NCBI RefSeq assembly: GCF_022581195.2
Contig: NC_061469.1
Coordinates: 7,248,501 to 7,312,500, forward strand
From: Helicoverpa zea
Lineage: Eukaryota; Arthropoda; Insecta; Lepidoptera; Noctuidae
Reading direction: 5' to 3'
Length of the DNA stretch: 64,000 bases
This document shows positions 12,330 through 24,750 of the stretch, piece after piece; position 1 is the first letter of the stretch, and each line of letters starts with the position of its first letter. Below the pieces are notes generated by a model. That model had not been told where the DNA came from. It did no database searches and saw nothing but the letters and a program-made list of their open reading frames with translations. Made by a program: the position numbers and the translations under genes.

Positions 12330-15300
12330 CCGCGTCTTCCGCGCACCTCATTATTTCGGCATCTGCTCTTGTTTTGCAAGTTGCAACTGCTTTTTTCTTG
12401 TTTGGCCCGAACGCATGCTTTAAGTGACTGTGAATGCTCTTAAATTTACCTTTTTATATAACCGAGTTATGCTAAATTTAATCGGCTCAAGAATTGGTGC
12501 CAATTTGGCATCAATCCGCGGATTTTCTTTTATGTATCCGTCTAACTTTCATGATTTGGCTAACCATAATATAAGCAGGACTGCACAAGTACCTACTCTT
12601 TAATTATCATCAAAAAAATGATCAGCATAAACATGGATTATTACAAAATTACTGGTTTTCAGCTTTACAATTTATTTTAATGGGTACTGAATCTAAAAGT
12701 AAAGCTTTTAACATAGTATGAGTCAACCTAACGAAGCCACGCGAACGTTGAGATTTCCAACCTGGATAATCTATTCATTTGAGGCGGCAATAATTTGCGT
12801 ATAAATCGAGTTGGTTGCGAAAAACTCGTCCACGATTTACACACTGACATGCTGGAAGGAAAGCAGGGTACGTGCTGGTGGGCACTTCTAGTACATCGTG
12901 GTTTATTATCTATATCTATGTATGGTATCTAAAAACGAATGTCACTTTTCGTTGGAATTTTATACTTAAGAACGGGCACCTATTCAAACCAAATGTTTAG
13001 GCTTTGTTCGGACGATTTAGTAGATGGTATGTGTGAAGTTTGCACACAATTACAAAAAACAATATTTTACAATAAACTTCGAGTGCTTTAAAATATCACT
13101 TTCTCAAGGTACTTCTAAATAAGTTTCTTTATTTTATTCAAGACAATTATAGTTGTTTCTTCACTTTTTATGAGCAAAATGCCTGTAAGCATTTAATATA
13201 ATTTTTACATGTCATAACTTTCTGATTATTAATTTAATCGACAGTTAACCTATTTTCCCATGAAATTATAATTTAAACCTGTTTAACATCCAGGGGATTC
13301 ATTTTAATTTCCTTCAATAAGCGCGGGGAGGAAATTACTAAAGAGTGGAGTTTAATATAATGGGGCTAAACGGAAAATCTGTTGAGCCTGCGCAGCATTT
13401 ATAATATGACTTGTAGTGGTATATGGGGCATCTAGATTATTGCCTAGGTCCCGTATATGATGTGATGTACTTAAATAGTTATGGTAGTTAGTAAGGTGAA
13501 TAAATATTTTGTCATTGAGACGATTTTGCCACACTTATGAGGGCTCTAAGAATGTTCTGATTTTTACTTTACAAATAGCTTTTAGCGAAGTAAAACAGTC
13601 AAAAAATAGCTCCATTAATTTGTCAATTTTGGATCATGTTTCAGGGAATCGGCAGATTTTAGCGCAGCAGCAGCATTAAAGTAAGAAGTTGGAAATGAAT
13701 TCTCTATCTAAGATTGCAGTCATAACGGCGTGAATTTAAAGAATTATGTTGTAAGGTGCATCTTAACATTAATTCGTCACACTGTGGATGCAATTTATGA
13801 TCGAGATTCCATTAAATTGAAGTTGCTATGACTAAATGAAGTTTCCTTGGTTTTCACGAGAACCCTAGCAGGACCGGTCGGCGGCAGTAAGTACCACGCA
13901 TATGCACCATATAATTTGGTAATACACGACAACATTATGCACAATAGTGTCGACGCTTATCGACACTGCTACCGTACAATTATCGATGCTCGCTGCACTT
14001 AATATCGATTTGTGTTAACTGCATTAAAATGATGGATAAGGTCGTCCATCGAAATGATCCCATAATGGAATTTGTTTAAATTTATTTCGGTAATTACTGA
14101 ACTCGTCGCCTCAGGCTGCGTACTTAATTTGTTTATTACGATTTATGAATATAAAATAATTTAATTTGTTGTTGTTATCACGTTGTTTCAAAGTGTTGCT
14201 GCTAACGTATTCTATATGCGCATAATCATTGGGTTACTTACCGTGAATAATGGTTTTACTCATCAAGTTTACGCCTACTCACAACAGAAATTAATTGATA
14301 GCTTTTAGAAAATAATCTGTTTAAACCTATTAATTCAATTAATATAATTAATCGACTGTCTTGTTGGTCTGCTGGTCGTTTAACTGCTGACAACTATGTT
14401 TTTGATTCGATTTCCAGTGGCTGCCGTCGTGAATAAAGCTTAGTTTTAGTCAGAAATATGATTATAAGTAAGTAAGACGCGGGTGAAGTCGTCATGCCCC
14501 AATAGTCGTCAATCAATCTAAAAACTTTTATTTATTATTTCTACTGAACTTAAAATGGGCCGGTTTATATGTCAACATATTGTTGATAATATATTGCACA
14601 ATTGAAATGACAATACGGGGTTTTAACAGTCATGACGTCTAAGATATGTTATTCGAAACGTGTGTGCCCTAACAAAAAAGTTTTTTCGTGAAGTTCAGCT
14701 GTCAAAAGTGAAACTCAGCACGTGGTTTTATGTTTTGATTTACATAACTCCAGTGGGGTCTGTGGTATGTTTCTTTGTTTAATTAGATAGTTAAGTTAAT
14801 TTGCTAACTATGTAATATGCAATTTGGAATACTTTTAACATAGAAGATATATTTTTTTAATGTGACATCTATTGGTACTTTAAAACTCCCATTTGACCCA
14901 AAACCCGTCAATTTTAAAATTATTATGACGACTACTGGGACGTGCTCAAAAGTTGCACCTAAACTCGTCATAATGAGGATATTTTGTATTTTGCAGTACA
15001 AAATGCGAATAAATAGCTAATATCGGGACTTTTACAAAATTGTTAACTCTCTAAAACAAACATATTTAAGGTTTAGACTACATTTGTTGATAAAACTGCG
15101 TTTCTTTTAAGCTTTTTCTTAGGGGTAAATTTTACTCTGCTGGTTCTAGATGCACGTACACAGTCATGTTATTCGATTCATTTAATATGTTTCTTAATGG
15201 CTAAACCCCTTGTTTTCTATAAGTATGCACTTTGCACTTTCTGCGAGTGTGTTTTTAGGCATATATTGGCCGCTGTAGGTCTCCGCCATTCGATACATAT

Positions 15301-15620
15301 CTACCGCTTTGGGTACAACTATCACTAGCCTTTGTTTCTACTACGCTTGGATTACAATTTGTGGCAAGCAAAAATTGCCTGTTCTGACACTATGCTTTAT
15401 GTTCGAAATAACTGCATGTCATCACGCGTATTGTACCGCGTCTCCCTAATGTGCCTTAATAGCGCCTGTATAAAAATTATGTCATTTGTTTGTCAGTTTT
15501 GACGCAAAAAATATTAAAATCAGTTTTAAAACTAAGATGGCATAGCTTCCATCCCTGTCACTTCTTTATTTGTCGTATTCGATATTGATGGGTAAAGAGT
15601 AATCTTAATACGATTTTTTT
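12330..15620. other. Gene-free AT-rich stretch
   Basis: I see no gene, RNA or recognisable mobile element here; AT-rich background throughout. Confidence 0.45.
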
Positions 15621-15626
15621 ATCTAA

Positions 15627-15862
15627 TACTAGCTGACCCGGCGAACTTCGTACCGCCTAATTATTGGAGGCATATTTAGTAAGTCACAAACACACGACAC
15701 AATACTTTTTTAATTTTCGCAATACTTCCTTATTTGCTCACCGTTTAGACCTACCCTGGACTACGACAAACATTTTAAAACCAAATTCAGCTCATCGGCC
15801 TAGCTGTTCTCGAGTTTTAATCAGGCTAACGAACAACAATTCATTTTTATTTATATAGATTG
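15627..15862 (-). mobile_element. Helitron-like/SINE-like short interspersed repeat
   Basis: Starts ACTAGCTGACCCGGCGAACT and ends TTTATTTATATAGATT, with the inner text around CCTGGACTACGACAAACATT and CTGTTCTCGAGTTTTA, a form found again and again in lepidopteran genomes. It is noncoding. Orientation and class are uncertain. Confidence 0.55.
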
Positions 15863-15899
15863 TATGTACCTAGTGATTGCATGGTCGTAATTTTAATAG

Positions 15900-16034
15900 C
15901 AGATCATACTTGAAAGAAACTTCACGCAAGAGGGCCTTTTAAAAGTCATAGAAGCTGTAAATCAAGGGGCCACAACATCAGATGCAGCAAGAAAATTTAA
16001 AACGCCCTTTGAGACAACTTTAATGAAATGGTGA
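15900..16034 (+). pseudogene. Fragment of psq-type helix-turn-helix transposase
   Basis: The frame after a stop at 15,897-15,899 reads into LLKVIEAVNQGATTSDAARK and on to FKTPFETTLMKW before a TGA at 16,032-16,034. The spacing and the residues AV..G.T..DAARKF..P..T match the HTH_psq DNA-binding domain found at the N-terminus of pogo/Tigger-type transposases and pipsqueak-like proteins. Nothing catalytic follows: from about 16,003 the sequence is instead the family A repeat. It is a broken transposase start, not a gene. A host psq protein is a less likely alternative because no continuation exists. Confidence 0.6.
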
Positions 16035-17125
16035 CACAAAACCGACGATTATCCCTGTATACATATACTATAGAAATGAACCCAAGGACAATCCCCGGTT
16101 CTGTACTAACCTATTGCTAACTATGGAGGAAAACTACTTGGGCTATTGCGTTGGGATGTTAGTGGATATAGGAAACTATGGGAACTATGGCACCTGCCGA
16201 TGACAATGTATAAAATACATGTTAAAAGGCAGGTGGAGGCTCGCCAGCTCACTTACTGGGCCCCCGGGAGTCAGTCACAAGAGGGCAATACATGAGCGGC
16301 TGAAGGGTGAGGATACCTTGGTGGTCTTTAAACGCAGATCACGCGCTCCCTGCGGGTCATCACCGGCCCAATCGTCACTTACTACGAGGCACCTACCCCC
16401 CGAGCCGGGCTACTAACCCTGCTCTAGCGACTCCACTCAGGACGGCCAATGAAGGCAAGCCAGAGGCGGGAGACCTATCCCCTGTCATGCTTCACTCCGT
16501 CCAGCCGGAGTGAAGCAGGACAGGGACAGTATACTTTCCCTGGAGTACTCGGTATATATAGCTCCGCGGGGTCGCTACTCTCCGTCATCCGTCTCAGATG
16601 TCCTGCGGGGCTAATTAAGATTATTATTAGATATCTCTTCCAGACCTCGGGACTACAGGGTCCCGGATTTTTGGAAGGCGAACGTGGGGCCGAAGCCAAC
16701 ACGCTGAAGCCCTTTATTGTGATGGGATTCTAATGGACTAGGAATGGGGAAACTACGGGAAGTATGGCACCTGCCGATGACAATGTATTAAATACATGTA
16801 AAAAAGGCAGGTGGAGACTCACCACCTCACTTACTGGGCCCCCGGGAATCAGTCGCTAAATCGCAACAAGAGGGCAACCGGTGCATGAGCGGCTGAAGGG
16901 TGAGGATACCTCGGCGGACTTTAAATGCAGATCACGCGCTCCCTGTGGGTCCAGCATCACCGGCCCACTCGCCACTTACCGCGAGGCACCTAATCGAGCA
17001 GGGCTGCTAATCCTGCTCTAGCGACTCCACTCTGATGGGCCAATGAAGGCAAGCCAAGAGGCGGGAGACCTATCCCCCGTCGTGCTTCACTCCGGCCAGC
17101 CGGAGGTGGGGGACAGTATACTCTT
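16003..17125 (+). repeat. Repeat family A, two tandem copies
   Basis: Copy 1 spans about 16,003-16,714 and copy 2 about 16,715-17,125. CACCTGCCGATGACAATGTA-type text starts at 16,191 and again at 16,768, a 577-base period; GGACAGTATAC near 16,524 and 17,110 gives about 586. Compared with the copy at the window start, copy 2 lacks about 150-170 bases (from GAGACAACTT to near TACTTGGGCT), so a full unit would be near 750 bases. High GC relative to flanks, no long intact frame. Confidence 0.8.
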
Positions 17126-17129
17126 TCTT

Positions 17130-20100
17130 AAATATTTTAATAGTAATAATTTCACTCGTGGTACATATGCACATGACTGCATGGTTATATGATTGATTAC
17201 GAAATATATTTTATAGACTGATTTTGTGATTCCAAGCGTTTGATAGATAGGAATATAAATTAAAATGCAACTATGTATCTGTTTTATTGAATACCTGCTC
17301 TTCTAACAGATTATGACCTGCTATTCTAAATAGGGATTTGGTTTTCTATCTATCTACCTAATGTTTCGAAGGCACAAGTATGCTTAACAAATTCAACCAC
17401 AAAAAAAATGTACATAACTTGAACTTTATGTTCAAGAGCAGAGAGTTCACATTAGCATTAAAAGTTGACGAGTACTGGGAATATTTGACGAGTATCCGTA
17501 CAAATCAGACGACTATTGGTACAAATCGCCCTTTTTTTACTTTTGCCTTAATAAGTACATAAACCCATGAAAAAGATTAAAAAAACATTAGTTACTTAGA
17601 ATAACGAATAAATACTCTATCACGTCATGCAAAAATTTTCATTTTCTGTTGAATATTTAACACACAGTAGCGCTTCAAAGTCGGTGATTTCCGAAATCCG
17701 ACGAGTATTGGTACGTTTACCTTATATAGCTAGGAATACTTCTGCCTTACTGCTTAAAAATACAGGTATGACATTAAGTTACCTTATACTTTTAATGATC
17801 TCGGCAAGTACCTAATACACACATTGAAGATAAGCTGCGTCCTAGATATCTTCTACATTAAGCCACATTATTGTTTTAAAACACGTTGCTTCCTTACAAA
17901 ACTTTCTCCATATACGGCACATGTGCCTAAATCGGCGACGTCATTAAGCGAGCGACGTAACTCGACCGGTCATTACCGTGTCTATATCTAGACTACGATA
18001 TCGATAAGCAAGTTTGCCAGTTTATTAGTGTACGGCTATACGACTCTATAATTAATTTATCTCGTCCTCATCAAAATATCTCCGCGAGGCATGAGGTCCT
18101 GAGTTCCTGACCAAAGCGAGGCGCGGCGTCGCGTCGCCTCGCCTTAACTGGGTTCGAGTAACACTTGATGGCGCAGAGAGAGGGAAATGCACAATTTCGC
18201 TCAACGTTTAATTAGACCTGAAGCCGAATTTTCATATCAGTCTGAGGGCTGTTACACAACGCATTACGATACCGTGTCTCGAAGGTGTAAATGTTAAATA
18301 CAGGTATTTTGTTGCCGACGGACGTTTAAATGGATTGCTGTACGGTTTTTGGAGCAAAATTTAAATCGAGCACTTCACTTCGATAGCGTTGCGGGTTACA
18401 TATATAAGTGGTGTTCTGTTACTGAGGGGATTTGCTGATTTGAGAATATTCGTTACTTAAATGCTAACACAAGACGAAAGTATATGTGGTATACTGCTTC
18501 ATATATTCGCGATTTTATCTACGTGTAATATCTAATAATAAGATGATGTCAATTAAACAATTTCTTCACACCTCCGGTACTTAACCATCACCTAATTAGA
18601 AACAGTCGAATTACCATATTAATAATATGCATTGCGCAGATTGGCGACATTAGAATCTTGCTAACGAGAGGACAATCCGTGGCGAAGTCGCGAGAGAAAC
18701 GACTCTTGCGCAATGTAATTTTTTGTGACAAACTAGAGTGGGTGCTTAGGCCTGTTTCATCAGTTGACCTTGCTTTCCGTTAATTAGGCACGTCTACGTC
18801 GGTGAGTCGGTGATGGATCGGTCACCTGCACTTACAACGACTTGCAATGACTAGAAACGGCACTTGACTTGTGTAACATTGGCCGTAGGGTTGATGTTAA
18901 CCGCGCTTTTTTCTTTAGTTTATGTTTAATTTTTAAGTATTTTGGAAAATCTATATTTTAATTATTTCGAGCTACGCACATGCATTAATCTTAGGAATAT
19001 CTTAAGTTACACTGGTCGACTAAGTTACACTTAAGGGCTTGATAAATATCTGTGGTTGCGTTCCAAGTAGCAATACGTTGTACGTTGTAATGTGTTTTGA
19101 ATATTACACAATTTTTACTGAGTAATTAGTATCGGTTTAATGGTGTAAACTTCGTTTTTCTGAAGGCCTACTCAACGTTTTTATCTAACTTGTACCTATA
19201 AGTGTCGATATTTGACGCACTTTGCGTGTACGCTGGTGCGACAAGCGAGGAGTTTTAAGCACCTTTTTTCACTAACTTTTCTTACTCATTTATAATTTAT
19301 CACAGCTTATTAAGGCCCTTCTATAACGAGATCACTTTTACATCATTGTGATCATGTCACTTTTGACTACGCTCTCAAAACTCAGCCAGCTGACCACAGA
19401 CAAACAGGTTGACTTCAATGGTCACATCACATCTCGTCTGCACTGAGCGTACTTGTGAGCGAACATCTAGCTGACCTTTCTAAGTTTTGGGCAAGTAGCT
19501 ATTTAAATTAAAAGTAAATAGGTATGTATGAATGAATATTATACGAATATGTATCGACGTTTTCTTGAATTAACCCATACATAACGTCACGTATTTAATT
19601 ACTATTTAAATTTATTGCTTTAGTTTTTATCAGATACATATGGATATATGGAAATATTAAGACAAAATAATATACTTAGGTGGTACGTATAGACTTTTTC
19701 GACACAAATTAATAAATGTCCCGTTTATAGTTCAATAAACCTAGGCATGTGAAAACAAAACTGCTTTATATATTGTCTCGAATTCAAATAAAGTATGTGG
19801 TAAACTGCCTCGGTACTGTGCGTGGTTCATTAATATTTTGTTTATTATGTCATGAAGAATTAAATAGGAGGGCTTGGTTTTCATTAGAATTGCTCTCGTT
19901 TTGATTTGTTGTGAAATTACTTATACTTAAGTGAGTAACAGTTAGTTTGTGACACTACAAAAGATGTGGAAAATTGTAATAGCCATCGCTATAATGTGAT
20001 GAATAGTACACATAGCTTACATACACTACTTACTTCATTTTTGACAGATTTTATAATAACAGGTTTTGATGAAAATCACGAGAGGATTCGCCATCTGAAG

Positions 20101-22930
20101 ATTGAACAACAGCTATCTATGGTGTTCCTGTCCATATAAATGAATGCGAGATGTAAAATTTTAGAATTATAAAAGAAACACCTAAACCCAAACAACACAA
20201 ATAATAATTGCTTTCCCAATTTGCATCACACGGCAATCAGAACGAAACTCCGCAAAAACAGCAACGAAAGCAACCACAAAAGTGGGTAGGTTAGCTATCG
20301 GTAGTTTTTCAATAAGCAATAAATAATGCAACGCAACGGTGGCAGCGCACGCGCCGCTAACAAGGCGCCCGCGCCGTGCGCTCGCGCGGCCGTGCCATCG
20401 TTGTGCAACCTGCCCCACCCTGTGCAGGCGCGCGCGCAGGCGCAAGTGATGAGCGTGTAGCGGAACGTTGGATGGAAACAGGATCTGATTTATTGATATT
20501 GGTCTTGAAGTATTTGTACTCATGTGTTGGTAGATCGATCATTAGCTGTTTAAAGAGTTGTCGCTCAAACTTTTAAGGAACTGCTTACAGTCTTCATTTT
20601 TCATAAGGTCTAAAGTTATGTATGCCAAATGAAGTCTTAATCAGACAAGAAGAACTAAAATTTTCTTTATGACGTTATAACAATATTAACTACCAAAGAT
20701 ATATGTTACGTAAACTCCGTAACCGTACATACCAACTAGGTATATTGAAACCCTGAAAGCTTTTATGAATTGGGCCAGCCCCTTAGTGATACCGTTCTTG
20801 TCCGACTCCCGAGCCCACAATATACTATAGAATATCTACTTCGGTCACTTTCTGTATCTATATTAGATCGCTACACATGCCTTATAAAAACTAAGCACAA
20901 CTTTTGCTATCTATAGACTGATTAAAAAACTATGGATTACAGACTTATGTCCTCCAAACACGATATACCTTTCTAATGCTGCCGTATTTCGATATCGACA
21001 GACGAAAACAAGATTCTACATATAGATAACGTCTTATTCATTAAGCTGGTAATTATTTTGGTTTAAGCGGTTGTAGCCAATCGTCCTGTATTACGTACTC
21101 TAGTATAGCTTCGAGATAATAAGAGTAGCATTAAGTTTGGTATGGTAATTCGTGCTTTTGTATGCTCTCGATCTTCTTTATGCAAACTGTTAAGCTGGTT
21201 ACATTACATTCAATCTCATCACTCAATAGGTAGTTGCTTTCAATCTACAATATCCCTTTCTACAGATTTTTTTATTTTTGATGGTTGCCATTGAAATTCT
21301 CTCGCCATGTATGAGTTTTAGACTTAATAAGAATTACCTGAATTACTTTTGCTTTTCTGCATAAAAAGAGCTACAATTACTACGCAGCACTTATCTAAGC
21401 TGTACGTGACATTCAGTTGTTCTGATTAGATCAATAAACTTAATAGTTTGCCAACATGGCGGTCTAGATGGTGTTGGGCGGTTTCGTTTGTCGCAAATTA
21501 ATGGCAATAAAGCATAATCATATCGTAAACGGTGTTCGTGAGGCTGCGCCGGCGCAGCTAGCCTCCGGGCGCCCTTCGATTCCAAGATGGCGCTCAACTT
21601 TAGTCGTATTTAGTGTTTTTTGCACTGTTTTTTTTTGCTCTAATGTTTTTTTTGTCTATATTTTTTGTTGCTCTGGACCCAGAAGCGTAGTTATTGTGAT
21701 AGGCCGTGGAATTAAGATCTAGAGTTCCTACTTCATGTCAGTGATCGAATGGCGATTTTTTTATCGGCCTTCGTTGTCATGGGAATTGACTACACGGAAA
21801 GATTGCAATGTTTTTCTTTTGCTCGTAATATTGTTCTTTTAAAATAATTGTAGAGGCATTCGTCGTTTTTTTTGGTTTGGTGATTTGATTGCTTTTATAT
21901 CAAATTAGCAGCTCGGAACTGGGAGATACTTGAGAAGAATTTGTGGTCTGTCAAGTTTAGATAATACCTGATACCTGGTTGGTGATTCCTACATTTACAT
22001 GGGGTGATGTTTTTGAGCCTTGATAATAATTCTTAGCATAATAAAATAAAAATACCAGAATAAAAGATTTATTGTTATTTATTCATTTTGACAAGGTAAT
22101 CGGTGACCTTTGAACGACTAATAGGTATCAAAAGTACAAAATGATAAGGTAATAATCTCTATTCATTATACATCCTAGCGATATTAGTTAAATAGCATCT
22201 CTTATGTGATTTAAACAGGATTTGGTACGAGTATACTATGAAACATTCATACGGTAGGTAACGTTTGCTTAGGATAGGAGTTACAGTAACGGTCCTTTGC
22301 TGTAGATGAGCGAGTAAAAGCGATGCTATGCTGTTTCTTTTGTACAGAATAAATGAAGCATTTCTTAGCACTTTTTTACGGTTTATCTACCAGTTTGAAA
22401 ATTTAAATGTTTAAATTCCTCACAAATATTTACTACTGAATTATCGGTTAATCTTCGTGCATAGCGTCGCTTCTCATTTGCGCTTATGTAGAACAAAGGC
22501 TATAAACCATGCCGGGAAATAAATTCTCAAATAATGTAATAGAGAGCAGTTTTTATAAAATAAACAAGATAAAGTCTAGAATCTGTATTCTGCAAAGGAT
22601 GAATGCTTTGTTGACAAATCAACGTCTTATCTGACTTGTGGTTTAACCTGAATTTTTATCCTTTGATATGGAAGAAATTGTATTTATTTTATTAATAAAA
22701 TATATATCAACTTTACACTCGCAACAATCATAGAGATCTATCTATACTTACAGGAACGTTTAAATTAGTTCTTTGAGAGATTTATTTAACTGATAAAAAT
22801 ATTTCTTCATTTATTGCTGTCCAGTAATAAATTAAATCACAGATTTGTAATTACATTAATTTAGTAATAATTTTCGAATTCGTAGATACAATGATTTTAC
22901 AAAATTCTGAAGTTATCTCTAATATCTGTT
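17130..22930. other. Gene-free stretch downstream of hamlet
   Basis: No gene recognised. GC-rich islands occur at about 18,100-18,190, 20,330-20,460 and 21,530-21,600. The 20.3-kb island contains a 44-codon plus-strand frame from an ATG at 20,325, too short and low in complexity to claim. A motif like GACGAGTATTGGTAC is repeated with changes at about 17,469, 17,488, 17,509 and 17,698. Confidence 0.4.
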
Positions 22931-22939
22931 TAAGTTCTA

Positions 22940-23930
22940 ATTTAAAATCTCAATATAATGATAATAAACATAAATATCTAATTTGCGTAATATTCTGAAA
23001 CTTAACAATTGGGGCATTCTGAACACAGAAGCGGTTCACCCCGCGGCTGAACCCAAAACGAAAATAATTTACGCAACATTCAGTATACATTATATACAAA
23101 TATAATTTCGACAGTAAGATAATTTTTAAAACAACTTTTCTAACATTTCGTAAAAAATATTTAATAATATCTTCAATAAGCAACAAGTTATATTTTTATT
23201 GGTAACCGGCGTTTCCTCTCAGACTAATAATACTAATTATTTTACATCGAATAAAGCGAAATTTACAAAAAAATACAAAGAAACTACTTACATCCATACA
23301 ATTATATATCAATACAGCGTTATCTAAAATAGCGAACACTCGGAACACTTAACATTATTTGTCTATTTATGTCTTTACGACAAGGAATACATACGTACAA
23401 TTATTTTTCATAAATCTATCGGTAGAGAAAATTCGGTACGCGTCCTAGCTACATACACTACAATAGCTTAATATTTACATTAAGTACACGAGATTCAATA
23501 TCACTTTATTTATAATACATATCCTAATAGCCGACTTGGTGGCAAGTACATTTACTTTCACTCGTTTGCGCCAATTCAATGTGCTAACGCGGTAACAATA
23601 ATGGGTATTTACAAAATTGATGATGCGTCATCATTGTGATTACATTGTATGTAGTGTTTCCTTAGATTTACAGGTGCTTACATTCTGTTGCGGCTCTATT
23701 GCTGCGGCTGCGGCTATATGCTCTATTTCGAAACATTTTTAATGTTATTATTGCCTGGCAATTTCCTATTTACTTCTTTTTGTTTAACTAATCCAGAAAA
23801 CTTGGCGCTTAATCATAAACTTTTAATCAATGATTCACACTCAAATATAATGTCTCTAAAGTACACGAGAGTCATTTGGATGCATCGACCAGATTATTGT
23901 AATTGTGAAAGTGGCCCGCATGTGTCACTA
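22940..23930 (-). other. Presumed hamlet 3' untranslated region
   Basis: AT-rich, repeat-poor DNA directly downstream of the hamlet stop, with no coding potential I can recognise. On the minus strand it holds an ATTAAA at 23,738-23,743, AATAAA at 23,505-23,510 and AATAAA at 23,195-23,200, any of which could direct polyadenylation. Three UGUANAUA Pumilio-type motifs lie at 23,606-23,613, 23,472-23,479 and 23,091-23,098. The true 3' end is not known; the left limit given is where the density of these signals fades. Confidence 0.45.
23505..23510 (-). terminator. Candidate poly(A) signal AATAAA
   Basis: A canonical hexamer on the minus strand about 420 bases beyond the hamlet stop. It competes with ATTAAA at 23,738-23,743 and AATAAA at 23,195-23,200. 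In such AT-rich DNA a hexamer alone is weak evidence; choice of site would need transcript ends. Confidence 0.3.
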
Positions 23931-24736
23931 TCAGGTGTGGTCGGCGGGGCTGGCGGTGGCGGCGGCCGCGCGCCGTCCCGGCGCCACGCGCCCCATGAAC
24001 GATCTGATCTCCTCGAAGTACGTCTCGTCCGGAGACCTCCGGCGACTGTCATCCCCGTTCTCCGCCTCGTGCTTCTTCAGATGCCTATCGAGATTAGTTT
24101 GTTGTCCGAAACAGCGGTCGCAGTGACGACACCGGAACGGTCTCTCTTTGTTATGAATGTTTCTCACATGCCGTTGCAAGTTGGACGATATCGAGAAGGA
24201 GCGCTCACAGTATTTACAGCGGTAAGGTTGCTCTCCCGTGTGAGTTCTTAAATGTCGAGTTAGGTTGGCGCTACGAGGAAATGCCTTGCCACAATACGAG
24301 CAGGTATACCGATCTCGTGCTCTAGGGGCTCCTGCATTTTGAGGCACTGGTGGTGCTCGCGGGGCACCAGGGGCAAGCAGGGTTGCTGCCGCCGCAGGTA
24401 GGAAAGGGTAGCGGCCGAAGGATGCTGGTAGAGCAAGTGGCAGTCTTCGACAGAATTGCAGTAGAGCTGGGTGTGCTGGATGGGCCGGATGCGTGGGGTG
24501 CGTGGGGTGCGGCGGCGGCGAGGGGGTGATGAGGTTGCAGTTCTCGTCCTCGAGGCGCGGTGGGCGCTTGTGCGTGACGCGCAGGTCGAGCGGCTCGTCG
24601 GCGCGCGGGCTGCTCAGTGGGCTGGGGTGGCGCTCGAGCGGGGACGCCGGCGGGGACGCGAGGCGGCGCGGCGCCGCGTGCTTTTCGCGCATGGCGGCCG
24701 CCGCGCACGCGCTCATCGGGCTCGTGCGCCACCGAC
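23931..24736 (-). CDS. ham: hamlet (MECOM/PRDM16-type zinc-finger transcription factor), terminal coding exon, partial
   Basis: The exon opens after a splice acceptor and encodes 267 complete residues to a TGA stop at 23,931-23,933. Domains in exon numbering: PLDLRV at 48-53, a PxDLS-like CtBP corepressor-binding motif; a His-Pro run at 73-89; a low-complexity Pro/Ala stretch; C2H2 finger 1 at 143-165 (C145, C148, H161, H165); finger 2 at 171-194 (C173, C176, H189, H194); finger 3 at 200-222 (C202, C205, H218, H222); and a tail with ETYFEEIRSFMG at 237-248. Order and sequence match the C-terminal half of vertebrate EVI1/PRDM16, whose single insect orthologue is hamlet, a nuclear regulator of neuronal fate and dendrite form in Drosophila that modifies Notch target responses. 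The N-terminal PR domain and first finger array are missing here, so the gene is partial. The exon is much richer in GC than its flanks. I am sure of the family; the orthologue name rests on recognition, not a search. Confidence 0.88.
24576..24593 (-). other. CtBP-interaction motif PLDLRV in hamlet
   Basis: Codons for Pro-Leu-Asp-Leu-Arg-Val, preceded by Asp-Glu and followed by Thr-His-Lys. EVI1 and PRDM16 carry PxDLS-type motifs at the equivalent place, upstream of the C-terminal fingers, through which they recruit CtBP. The fourth position is Leu as in the consensus; Arg replaces the usual Ser or Thr. Binding is inferred from family knowledge. Confidence 0.7.
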
Positions 24737-24750
24737 CTGAAACAACGCAA
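24737..24750 (-). other. Splice acceptor of the hamlet terminal exon
   Basis: Read on the minus strand, a pyrimidine-rich run ending TTGTTTCAG stands directly before the exon's first bases GTCGG. The AG lies at 24,737-24,738. The first two exon bases complete a split codon, so the upstream exon must end one base into a codon (phase 1). An ATG lies in frame upstream at 24,756-24,758, but the codons between it and the AG show no family similarity, so I take them as intron rather than a start. Confidence 0.75.

Noticed and set aside
16219..16733. Overlapping frames in the GC-rich block at 16.2-16.7 kb
   Set aside because: They fall in repeat family A and are not kept in the second tandem copy.
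20325..20459. 44-codon GC-rich frame starting MQRNGGSARAANK
   Set aside because: Low-complexity translation of a CpG island with open frames on both strands; no conserved motif.
23688..24251. 187-codon plus-strand open frame across the hamlet exon
   Set aside because: It is antisense to the zinc-finger coding sequence; its openness follows from the codon use of the real frame, and its protein resembles nothing.
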